DNA of 64,000 nucleotides from Serinus canaria (Eukaryota; Chordata; Aves; Passeriformes; Fringillidae): positions 42,035,180 to 42,099,179 of the forward strand of contig NC_066314.1 in NCBI RefSeq assembly GCF_022539315.1. The letters run 5' to 3'. Positions 27,101 through 38,929 of the stretch are shown piece by piece. How positions within the stretch are numbered: the stretch's first letter is position 1; each line of letters opens with the position of its first letter. Under the pieces are notes generated by a model. It searched no databases, was not told the DNA's origin, and saw only the letters and a program-made list of their open reading frames with translations. The position numbers and the translations under genes are program-made.

Positions 27101-30100
27101 ACTGAACAGAGCAGTTTACTTCATTCTGATTCAATCTATTTTTTGTCTACTGAGAGCACAAGTAATAAAAAACAACCTTATTTAAAGATCACTGCAGTGG
27201 GCTTGTGATAGCTGTTCAATAGTTTCAGTGTTGTAGTAGTCTTTGTTTGATGGTCATGCAGGTTCCCACTAGGTCTGAACACATTAAAGATCTGAGGAAA
27301 GCCATTTTCCTTCTTAATAGGAGAATCAATTGGACTGAACACATAGGTTCAGGCTGATAAAATTAAATTATGTGTACTGAGGAGATGGAATTCTTGCACT
27401 TATTTTACCCTCCAAAGAAACAAATGCTAACCAGCACTTGATATTCAATTCAATCCAGACCAGATAAGAGCAAAAAAGCTAGACAAGGTGAATATTCTTT
27501 TTTGTCTTTTTGGTGGTGGTGAGGTTTTTCTTCCCTTTGTTTGGGTTTTTTTTGGTTTTTTTTGGTGTGCAGAAGATCAATATTAAACGCTGCTTTCTTT
27601 GATTTATTACCTTCTGAGACAAAAGAAATCTGAAACCTTAAAGTAGGCTTAGAGGATTAGAAATCAAGCTGAAAAGGACCATTTCTTTGTTTTATACTCC
27701 TACAAAGTCCACTAGCATATGGAAAAAATTTCAAGGTTCTTCATTTCCCCAGACACAAGATCAAGAAAGTCTGCATGTAGTGCAAAATGCAAGTAACTTC
27801 ATTACCTCAGAAATGTAATCTCTAAAGTCCAGCTCCTTGTGATAAAATAATTATTGATGCCACACATTTGTCTCCTTTGGCTAGTCCCTTTTCCAGTATC
27901 CACAACAATTTGGTGTTTTACATGCATTGAGATTTGGAGTCATTTAACTCCTAATTTTACTAAGAAATCTAAACCAAACTGTCTTTTTTTCATCATTAAG
28001 TACTTAGAATTCCTATAAACAATACATGAAGGTTATTTAAGTATTTTTTATTCAATCTCTCATCTGTAAATATATGGAATGGCAAACACAGTTTCTCAAC
28101 TTTGTTCCGCTCCACATCAGCATCAGAATGTTTGTTCCTCCACTAACAGGCACAAATATCTTCAAAGTTTAATTTTAGATATCAGCATCAATAACAATGC
28201 AGCCTTTGTTTTCAAGGTTTTTTCCTTTAATGGTAAAAAATGTGGGTTATCCCACTTTGTTGTTTGCAGTGACCATGTGTTTTAGATAATCTGTATCGCT
28301 TTACAGAAAGTGGAATTTCTTTTCCAGGAATCCTGCTCTTTAGTCTTTGAACACTGAACTGACAGCACTGCCAGTGACTTTACTGAAAGTAGAATGAAAG
28401 CGTTCAACCTCTGTGTAATCTGTTTTAAATAGATTTGTTTTGTTTGTATTATATTCTGTTCCCTTTGCTTTGTAATGATTGTTTTCTGGACTTTGAAGAG
28501 AAGTCTTTCAGTAAACTATTTAGTAGACCACTGGATTTTCTTAATCTTCCAGATTCTTTTAATGGTCTTTTTTTTTTTTTTCCCTGTGGAAGGAGCTTTT
28601 CAGCAGTATTCTATTGAAAAATTGCTTAGGTGACATAATAATAGTTGTAGAAGCAAAGATCCAGCTCATGCAGAGTATGCTTCAATCCAGTAAGAAAGAG
28701 GAAAAGACTGAACTATGTTATTCTGAACTGCTCTCACATAAATCCTAAGGGATGCTTGCTCTACAGATCACATGCAAAGTTTTTTATGCCTGAAGGAAAT
28801 CAGATTGTATTTTTACCCTCTTAAATGTAGAATACTGACACATTAATCTCTTATCCATCCTCTCCCCAGAAAATGAATAGCTGTATTCAGTTTGAGTCTC
28901 CTCATTTCATTAGTTTTGAATGTGAAAGTAATTTATTCATCAATAAAACAAAGGATGCTCATGATTTCATCATTGCTAATTGATTATCAGTGTAAAATAA
29001 TATAGTCACTGAAACACAACAACAAGGCTCCTAGGTGCAAAATGTCCCTGAATAATCTTTGTTTATTTTGGGAATTCTATAGAAACAGGTTCACAGCTCT
29101 GAGTAATGTCTCCTGATTTCTGTGGTGCTTCTCAACCTGTGCTGTGTGCACTATTGAAACTGCCCACACAACTTCCCAGAAACTTCAGGTCAAGGCTAAT
29201 CCATTTCCTTGGAGTATTACAAAATGTTTTTCTTCTCTGAGGGAAAGTAAACTTTCAAAGGATCTGAAAATGAGGGGCCATCATTTATAGCAGTGGCAGA
29301 AAAAGCAACTTTCAAGACCTGGTACTTATTTTAAGGACTGCAATAACTATGTAGTTTGACTTTGAGAAATTGAAGGCCCACAGCCTCAGGGAAGGAAGGA
29401 TTTGCTCACAGTGCAGCAACATATTTTTAGGTATAATGTACCATTAGGAAGTCTGCCTAAAAAAATCAAAATGTGGTATCAAAGAAAACCAATTTTTCTC
29501 TCATAAATCAAACAGCAGAGGCAACAACACGGCAAATAGCAACTAACAATCGTATTAATCCCAAATTACACTACAGCTAATTATTTTCTTTAGATTTGCT
29601 GGGATTTATATCTTTGTTTCTATGGCAAACTGTCAGGGTAAATGGAATAAAGTTACTAGGCAGCGCCTTGCATGATGATCATCCCTCACACACTAACTCC
29701 CCCACAACATGCATATAACTCACTGCCTTTGGTGTGTGCTGCAGAGAATAAGAGCACAATGTTTTTGCACCTCATCATAGCCTACAGACTGGCCTCTAAA
29801 TCCCAGGATGCCCTCCACATCCCTTTCAGTGGACAGGAGTTACATTTGCCATCCAACTCCAACCTAGGTGCTGCTTGCAAATAAATTTATCAGCACTGAT
29901 ATTGTCAACCACCAGAGACAAGAAAGTTTGCCTGTTTTCTTATCTTGCAGCCTGAGGGATAAAATGCCCTAAAAGATACAACCATTTCTTAAAAGGATGT
30001 CAAAGGATTGCTTATAGACAATGAGATTAACTCAATTAAACAAAATTTCTCCAATTAATACAAACTATTAGCATTCACTAATCATAGTTTATTGTATTTG

Positions 30101-31265
30101 ATAAGCTCCCAAAAGAAAATGGGTGTTCTTGGGACTCATTAATTTAAAAGAAGTTGCTTCAAGTCCTAGAAATAATGGCAAGACAAAGGAAATGAATTCT
30201 GCATTATCTGGTCATGATTTTGCAACAGATTAGAGAATAAAACTAGCTTTAGAAACAGTAATATTAACAGCAATAATAATAATGACTAAAATGGCAATAT
30301 GATTATTGGAGGTTAGAGGTAAGAAGCTTTTGGAACATTTTAGCACCTTTAAAATGGAAAAGAACTCTTCTAAATATACTCCTGTGAGATGCAATAGAAA
30401 TTATCAGTGCCTGCTAATGGTTAGTAGTTGGATGTGAAAGACAAGTGGGAAAGCATTTCAGTCAATAATTGTTGTCAATTCACCTCCTTCCACTGATGTC
30501 AGCAGAGCTGGAATTCGATTGGCCACCTTCAAATCTGTCCCTTACTGTTTACAAGTGGCACATGGAAAACATTTGATCAACTGTAATTACTCAGAGCTGA
30601 CTGCCTGGTGGCAGGCTGGGAATTCTGCTGAGTCTGAATTTTCCTCAACAGGTGGATAAAGCTAGGAATCAAGAATCAGTATGCTCATCCTATGGAAAAT
30701 TTGGATTTTTGTTTTTTAAAAGGAGAAAACCCTATGGAACACAAAAGTGGAAACGTGTAACATAGCATAGACTTCTTTGAAGCAAATTTCAAACTAGTGA
30801 GTTGGTGAGTAATTTAGGCCATTCTGGTAAAACAAAGAACCCAAGAAGCATTTATCACAGTTATTCAGCCACTGTAAATCAATGGGAAACAGCTGAATGT
30901 ATTTAAAACCAAAGCACAAAGCAGCTCAAAATAGTAGCTGTGATTGAATCACTACACAAAAAAATCAGGAAAAAAGGTATTCTTAAAGAGTGCTAGCAGC
31001 TGACTAGACAGTACAGGGCTATGGTAAGAGCATAACTACTTACTATTATTCTTGTCATGAAATAGCATTTGCATGGAGACAATTTATGTTTTGATTTAAA
31101 AACATGCTCAAGAAGATAAAATATATGTTGGAACTTTCTTGTCTGATTTGGAGGAAATTACTCCCAAGGGTTATCTAATATTTTGTCTCAGATTTTTTTT
31201 GTTGTTATTTCCTGCTAGTCTTATCTGGTCTATATGTTATTATCAGAAGCTCCAGAATGCATTAA
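24114..31265. other. AT-rich unique-looking non-coding DNA
   Basis: No recognised gene or transposon in about 7 kb. Blocks at about 24840-25200 and 29480-30180 are rich in TAATTA and ATTAAT motifs with few simple repeats, the texture often seen in conserved non-coding elements. This cannot be shown from one sequence. The longest frame is 26432-26848 on the minus strand (138 residues). It has no domain, signal peptide or family pattern that I recognise. Confidence 0.5.
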
Positions 31266-31322
31266 AATATATATATGTACATATATATATATATAATATA
31301 TATAATATATAATATATATATA

Positions 31323-31356
<34 letters not shown>
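31266..31356. repeat. (TA)n(TG)n(TA)n compound microsatellite
   Basis: About 90 bases of nearly pure alternating pyrimidine-purine sequence: TA repeats with AATATA interruptions, a (TG)7 core at about 31323-31336, then a TA tract to 31356. The TA arms are self-complementary, so cruciform extrusion is possible, and the TG core can adopt Z-DNA. Such loci are usually length-variable between individuals. Confidence 0.95.
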
Positions 31357-33109
31357 AAACTTGAGGATATTCACAGATCTTTTTTTTTCCTTTCCTTTTA
31401 ACTAAAGGCTGAAGAATGCTAATAAATTTAACTCTTAAGCTGTAGAAAAATGGAAGTTAGACTAGACCAGTCTAGAAATACTGCTTTTCAGTTCATTTCC
31501 CTCTCATTCAATAATCAGCAGCAGCAAGCAGCACAGGGCTGTCAATAACCTTTAATTTGCTTTAGAAACTTAGAACAAAAGTAATTTTATTCCCCCTGGG
31601 TATAAATAAATGAAGGGAAACAAAGAGCACATGAATTTGACTGGTCACAGAACATTCATTAGGTTTATTCATCAGTTTCTAGTGAATACTTATTCAACTC
31701 AGAAGTTTGGAGGATTCAAAGCAGCCAAGAACAATGAAAAGTGGTCTTCTGGCTCAGGGCTGGGGAGCAGGTTGTCTCTATTCTACTGCTGGCTTCCTTC
31801 ATGACTGAAAAAAGCCATTAAAAGTTTCTAGTCCTCACATGAGAAATGTTTTAGCAACATCTAGAAAGGGCTGTAGAACAATGGACAGCAAATATTTTAC
31901 ATAATTTATGGGAATATTAATTATGAAGGATGATGACGAGAATAATAAAAGAAAGAATGAAAAGAAATCAAACTGTAGAGAAAAGAATAAAAGATATGCT
32001 ATCTATTGTGATGCATGCCACAGGCTTGCAAGATAAATGATACAAATCTTCTTTACAAAATAGGATGATAAATAGAAGTACAGTAAATAACCAAGCATTT
32101 GTAAACATTGCAAACACGCAGTAAAAGCAGCTCAGTGTAAATTAAGGACAAGTCCTGAGCTGTCAGCAGTTATATAAGTGTAAAATCAGCACAAGTGAGG
32201 TCAGAGATGGGTCTGGGAATGTTAATGTCTTTGAACTGGAATGTTAATGCATCTGAACAGGACTGCCAGGTACAACTTTACAATGCAGTGTCTGGAATTA
32301 ATATTCAGCACTCTTCCCCTCTAATAGACTTTGGTACTGTGGGAAATACAAGAAGCAGCACAAAAGAGGAAATCTCATTCGTCTGCCAAAACCACAATCA
32401 GCAAAGCAAACTGCGAGCTGATAAACAGCTGGTTTTCATTCTGCTGTAATAGGAACAGAAAGAGAAAGATGGAGATTGGAAGGCTGCAAATGAGGTTGTT
32501 TCCCTTCCTGTTCAATGCTCTAATATCCCAAGGAACAGCAAGCACCTGAATTTTGGGTGTCCTCCTCTGGCATTGACTTACTTTTTCTGTTTCAAGGCCT
32601 TCAGCACTCACTTCTATCTCACAAGTGAATCCTGTCATGAGTCATCTATATAGCAAGAAATTAGTCATTCAAAAATGAAGAACAATAATTTTAAAGAAAG
32701 ATTGCTGCTGAGGTCACACAGTGAGTAAGAAAACGAAAGTAACTAAACCTCCCACCCCCACGCCTCAGCAAAGACAGCAGCCAAACAGCTTTGAGAGGAG
32801 CACAAAACAAGAGAATGAGAAAGAAAGGGTTACACTGCATCATTTAGGATGGCAAGGATTCAGTGGGGGGGGGTCAGGCCATCATAAGCCGAAGATCACA
32901 GTGCACTTGTCTGGTTGTCTGCTTTGACAATTTTTTTGGGCCTGAAGCATTTTGCAGGGAATATTATGAGTTATAATTACAGATGTTTGTTTCACAGCAA
33001 CTTAGTTTTTGACATTTCACAGTTCTGTGCAAAGATGCCATTCTGAAGAAACTTGTATTGTGCCACCAACTTAGCAGACATGAAGACTGTTGAAAGTTAA
33101 TCAAAAACA

Positions 33110-33128
33110 CCCCCCCCCACACACACAC
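33110..33128. repeat. Poly-C plus (AC)n simple repeat
   Basis: Nine Cs followed by five AC units. Simple sequence. Confidence 0.9.
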
Positions 33129-34012
33129 GAACAGTGGCCCTCTTTTCCATTCCTATGAAAGATGCTGCTGAAGTGATTGCTGCTGAGTAGTTGCTGAGTT
33201 CCCTTTTTTAGCTACATACCTTTCTCATAAGGCAGCAAGAGGTGCCAGACTAAAGAAAAGCAAACACTGAAGGGACATCATGCATTCAAACCTACCTTGG
33301 ACCTTGCCTTTTGCTAATATGAGACAAGCCATTCCTGTAACTGGCAGGACCATGGAGACCTTGAAGCTAATCAGGTCCCTGCTTCAAGGTATTTAACTCA
33401 AGTAGCTCTCTTAGTTGGGACAATGGAAGTCAGATGCCAGTTTGCCCATGCTGGGGAGGGAGGACTGTCTGTTCTGGCACAGCTCCAGGCACGCAGTTGC
33501 CTTCTTGCTCAGCAAAGCCCCTTCAAGCACAGAGAAAAGGCAAAGATGTAAAATGCTCCTCCCCAAGCCATCATCATACTATTCTTATCTGCTCCTTAAT
33601 GAATTCCAGCTGAAGGGCTGTTAAGCAGAGGAAGACTGTTTCTTTTGGGCTGAGGAAGCTCGACCTCCCCTGTTGCAGAGCAGGACATTTATCTGCTGCT
33701 GCAGCTGGCCAGCTGTGAGGTGTATGGGGACTCTGCCCACACACTGCCGTGTGCTTCCCCAGCTGGGAGCCACAGCAGCCATGCTCACGTGTTTTCTGGA
33801 GGTGGAATCAGAGAGACACTGGCTTCCATCCTGAAAAGGGACAGAAAACCACCATTACAAATTCTGTCCCTGCCATTATAAATTCTGCTGCTGGGCTGCT
33901 GCATGGCATTCCCCAACTGGGGATTCCTCTACTGCTTGTGGGGGTTGTCTGAGATGACAGATATGTACTTTTCTGAAATAATTATTCTTCCCATAACTAA
34001 AAGCCCATATTT

Positions 34013-34032
34013 TTTGTTTGTTTGTTTGTTTG
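34013..34032. repeat. (TTTG)n microsatellite
   Basis: Five tandem TTTG-type units inside a T-rich stretch. Simple sequence. Confidence 0.9.
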
Positions 34033-35657
34033 TTGTTTCTTTGTGTTGGGTTTTTTTCCCCCCTCAGCATTGTACAGTCACATCCCTCATGAGAGGGCGA
34101 TCCTGGTTATGCTCTTGCAGCTGAGAAGGAGTTTTCAGAGCAGCTGATGCAGCTGATGGATTATCTTGTTCCTCAGTGGAACAATTATTCCCATATTTAG
34201 GTAATAAACTATGTTAACTTCTGAAATTTAGGACTACAGAGAAGAAAAAGCAACACACTACATTATCACCTGAAAAAGGCAAAATGAGGCATAAAGGTAT
34301 CAATGGGGAGAGTTGTAATCTCTACCATTTAACAAATCCATGTCTTTGTGGGAGAGAAGTAGAAACAGGCAAAGAAGCAATAAGGTACAGTGTGGAAATT
34401 ATCAGCAGATTTTTGTTTTTTCTGAATAAGGTGCTTTGGAGCAGACAGGGCTAAGAAAATCCCTTCAGAAGACAGGGGAAGTGGGTATATGATGGAGAGA
34501 ACTTGGCATCATAAGCAGGTTATTTTAAATTATTTTAGTGTTTTAAAAGCCAAACTGGAGCATATTTTCTGGTTTTTCATGCAAGATAAATGTCCTTCTT
34601 GAAGAGGAATAGAAGCACAGATCCTCTGAAAGGTGGAGAGGGTTGATTCATCCTCATATGACAACCTTTAAAGTGGGGCTGCACCTTGTGAAAACAGAAG
34701 CAAAGGTTCATTTTCTGTATAAAAGGAGGGAATTAAATAGTCTTAAGCCATTTAGTATGATTTGCTCCTTTGATCTGTGTATGGCTTTGTCTATCCTCTG
34801 TTAATTTACTTAAGTGTTTGCAAGGAGGGGCCAAGGGGAAAAGCTTCCATTAGGGCTACAAAACTGCTGAGTTGTTTGACAGTAATTCTATTTCAAATTC
34901 ATTTATTTAAGTAGAGAGAAGGTGGGGTTGAGGAGTGACTTTTGCTTTCCTTGGTATGGATAGGATAAATAGTTGAATGGAAATATGTGTGTTGATGACT
35001 GGAATTGCTAAAAGCTCATCCCTTAACAAGCTGACCCAGTGTAATGCTACATGGGTTACTGGTTGGGCCTTCTTGCTGTGCCTGGCACTCTCATTCCTGC
35101 TCTAGATCAAACCAGACAAATTCCCATGTGTACATCCACGTACAAAATCCCAAAAAGCCACAGTGAAAACTTCACCTGCATTTTTATTTCAGTGTCTGAG
35201 GGTTCCCTAGTGGAATGATTTATTTGAGAGAGTATTTCATTCCCTGGATTATTTTCTATCCTTCATGCTGAGGCTGCAGAGATGACAGCTGTGATGCTGG
35301 TTACTAAGATGCACTTACATAGTGCACTGACATTGTACCAAAATAATCAACAGAGTTTTCACTTGAGCAACAGTCTCCTGGGGACAGAGTCAGCCACTAT
35401 TAACCCAAGCTGTGTTCAAATCAGTCACATGGGAGACAAAAATCTTCATATCTTGTTACCAATTCTTGAAGTCACCTGCTCCTCCATTTTATTGAATAAA
35501 GTAGAACTACCTGGGTATGAGTTGTGGTCATTGGGGTTTTGTGTCTTAGTGGGGTTCTTTTGGCTTTGTTTACCCCCTCTCTAAAGGGAAAAAAAAGAAG
35601 AGTATGAAATGCTAAAAGTTTAATGTCAGCAGCCTCTCTGTGCAGACTGGCTGTTTT

Positions 35658-35676
35658 ATTCCTTGTAACAAGGAAT
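35658..35676. repeat. Perfect 8-bp inverted repeat
   Basis: ATTCCTTG, a three-base loop (TAA), and CAAGGAAT form an exact dyad. No associated gene or terminator-like T tract. Function unknown and chance origin possible. Confidence 0.8.
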
Positions 35677-36380
35677 TCTGTGCAGTCATTTCTGGATGGG
35701 GTTGCTTTACTTCAAAAAAGAAACAGAGATAAAGGGTCCCTAAATATGAAACCTGAAGGAAAAGACACCTTTGTTTAAGGTATACAGTTATATTAGGACA
35801 TGGTGAATATCCTACTACATGTCAGAATTTAAAATCAAATAATAGCTGAAAAATTAAAAAAAATCATAATAAGAAATTCTACTAACTTTAATTTTGCTAT
35901 CAGGGTGTAATATAAAAAAGTTATACTTTTTTCCCCAAATATACTGCTTTTTAAGAGATAACCTGGCTTGAAAAAAACCCACCTTCATTTGCATTAGTTG
36001 CTAAAAGCTGAAGAATTTTTTTAGTTGAAAATTTTAACTGAATTTATATTTTAAATGAAATTTTTTTGTTGTCTGGTTACTACACCAATAAATGGAAATT
36101 AGTGTTCACATGCATTAACTTCAAATAGTGGAAATTCTATAAATATTTAACTTCAAATTTTAAAACCACTAATTTTTAATTAGTTTTCTTTGATAAACAC
36201 AAACTGACCTGATTTAAAGATGAAGCCAGTGTTAAAAGATTGCTAAATTAAATAAATGAAAGCACAAATTGAAGAGATAGTAGCCTCTCTTAAAGCTTTT
36301 ATTCAGCCATAGATAAGAAATTTAATCTCATCCAGATTATTTAAAAAAAATCAGTTTGTACTTCACATGTATGCCTTGTT

Positions 36381-36425
36381 TTCATAGATTCCAAGGTTAT
36401 AAGGCCCTTTATGTCCTTCAGGAAC
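36381..36425 (-). mobile_element. Possible ancient CR1 3'-end scrap
   Basis: TTCATAGATTCCAAGG followed by TTATAAGGCCCTTTATG resembles the reverse complement of an old amniote CR1/L3 3' end, in which a 'CATAGATTCCAAGGCCAGAAGGGACC'-like block is usual. The match is short and gapped, so this may be coincidence. Confidence 0.3.
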
Positions 36426-38726
36426 AGCACCCATTAATCTTGTATGCCATTAGGTTAGTCTTGAAGACTTTGAAGTATATATTCCACATCTGGCTGTGTG
36501 GAAGGTCAGGATGTTCCCAGCTTTACTTAACTACAACCAGATTCTGATGATTATTTTCCAAACCATCTCATTTTAAGGTTGTCTGTCCTTTTGCATCGCT
36601 CCCAAAACAATATTAAAACTAAAATCACAATGCTCTTGGTAATTTGAATTAAGCATTAAATTAGAATACAACAATAATAAAGTTCATTTCCATATTGTTC
36701 CTCAGAACAGCCATGGACTATTTTATCATTCAATCAATATTACTATGTTTTATAAGTCAAAATTACTTCAAATTTTAACACACAAAAATGCACTGCTTTA
36801 GGTAATGTACATAGTGAACATCAAATAGCTTTGACTCAAAAAGCTTTTAATAATAGATGAATAAAGCAAATCTGAGGTAATTTAGGACAGGTACTTGGCC
36901 AGAGTACCCAGCAGAGTTTGAAGACAGGACAGAGAAGTGGTGGATCCATGCTAGCCCTTGCCAGTGAGTATGCAGTACAGACCTCAGGCCTCCCCCATGC
37001 CATCCCATTTTAAATGGGGGAAGTCTGTCTAACAAAAATCATGACATCATTGGAAAAAATTCCAACATTTCATCTGCAATGGCTTTTCACTTCTGTTCTT
37101 ATATAACACTCTGTAACAGAAGGGTTTTATATCTGGCTATATTAAAATTCATTTATGAAGTACTAATGAAATCTAAATGCCAGATTGTGAAAAGTGGCTC
37201 ATGTTGCTCCTTTGGTCTAGACTTCCTTTTTGTCTCCATGTGTCTCCAGCTCCTTTCTTTCTTTCTTTCCCTCTTTCTAAATAAAGTACATAGATACTAG
37301 TTGTAATTTGGGGAAAACAATTTTTTACAAATTTCTCCCTTCCCATACAAATCCATCACAGGTGCTTCAGCTCTTGCAGGAAGATTAAGTGGACATTTAC
37401 AGTCAGCCATTTATTTGCTCCAGCTCTTTTACATTGTTCTTTTAGAAGGTGCTCACAGCACGCTTCTCTGTTTAGAACTGCATTGGTGAAACAAGATTGT
37501 TCTCTCCAGCATCTCCAATATATGCAGCAGTTCCCCCTAATGACTTTACATGACTTATAGTTTCTCTCAAATTTCTTTTTCCATGATCTGATAAATTTGT
37601 CCTCACAACTCAAGGCTTGTGCCATGTATTCCAAATGAAATATTTGATCCTGAAGCTTTTGTTTGTTCTATTTTTTTCCTTTATCTCTTCATATTTAATT
37701 TTATTTAAAAAAATATTTCATATGAACTGTAAAAATAAAGCCTTTACATGCTATCTTTGCATCTTAGTGTCTCACAAATATATTTTAGTTTACCCAACCC
37801 ATGTACAAATTATTTGCAGGAGTTACTCATTCTCTGCATAAAAGTAAGGTGAAATAAAGAAGCTTGAACAGCACCTTTCAGCATTATGCAATGATTTAAA
37901 ATAAAAATGGGGAATATCATATCAACTGAGTCTGTGGAGGAATGTGGAAAGGCAAAATGCTGCTAAGTTAGTTATGATTTGGGATAAGGATTTACTTGCA
38001 TTACAGTATTTTCTCACAGGGATAGCAGTGACTCATGACTCTCCCAAAACTACATAAGACTTTTTCCTTCCAGATTTACTGCACCAACTGCGTGCTAATA
38101 ATATTTGCTGAGGAAAATATCCAGATATGATATTGTGTATGAAGATAATGAAATTCAGTCAACTTAAAGTACTGTAGACCCTTTGTATTAAAATGTTCTG
38201 TCAGGCAGAAAACAATATTTTAATAAATTCTTCACAAATGTCTAGGATCAAGGTAGCTTTAGCATCCATCTTTAGCCCTTAGCAGAGAGTGAGGAAGTTG
38301 AATTTCTGAAAGAAAGGATGCATCCAAAATTGTCTTGTGCCTTCTGGAAAATTTATTTCGCTTAGAGAGAAGTTCCATACACAGACAGTTCCCAGAGAAA
38401 GTCAGAAACAACTCTGGGACAAGTCATGGCTGTTGGATGCACTGACAGAGCAGTCTCATAGGAAAGCAGGAGAATAAATGAAAGGCGGGGCAGGAAGGTG
38501 CCAGCAAGGTACCCCTAAACTCCTGCTAACAAGTCCTTGTTCATGGGAAGTGGACACTGACTGCTCTGACACCCAGGGTTTCCTTCTGCCTCAGCCATGG
38601 CTATGCTCCTTCATTTAGTCATGTGCCAAATACGGACCTGAAACCCAACCTGTCAAATCCACCTTAGGATCTATCTTTAAATCATCTTAAAACTCTACCC
38701 ACCAGAGTCCTTCTATGGGGCTCGGC
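36426..38726. other. AT-rich unique-looking non-coding DNA
   Basis: No gene or recognisable transposon. The frame at 37356-37634 on the minus strand is unremarkable. Confidence 0.5.
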
Positions 38727-38823
38727 TGTCCGTCTCTGCTCCCACACACGCTTGGGATGGTTCTGGCAGGCTGGGCCTCAAAAGATGAGTTTGGACTCCA
38801 GGGTTTTTCAGTCTTCAGAATTG

Positions 38824-38829
38824 TTTATT
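38824..38829 (-). terminator. LTR poly(A) signal AATAAA
   Basis: Complement of TTTATT. It lies about 95 bases downstream of the LTR TATA box on the minus strand, a spacing that fits a short retroviral R region. Confidence 0.6.
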
Positions 38830-38922
38830 ATATCTTATCTACAAAATCCCTTCTTTGCACGACCGGGATCTGACCAGCCCAGCAGCCAAAGTCACTCTGA
38901 CCACCCCCAAGGCGGGCACATC

Positions 38923-38929
38923 TTTTATA
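38923..38929 (-). promoter_or_regulatory. LTR TATA box
   Basis: Minus-strand TATAAAA inside the LTR, placed upstream of the AATAAA signal as expected for a U3/R junction. Whether it is still transcribed is unknown. Confidence 0.6.

Larger units (their letters stand above)
31357..36380. other. AT-rich unique-looking non-coding DNA
   Basis: No gene or large transposon recognised. It contains a C run joined to (CA)n at 33110, a (TTTG)n run at 34013 and a short perfect hairpin at 35658. Frames such as 33749-33952 and 35282-35584 on the plus strand have no family signature. Confidence 0.5.
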
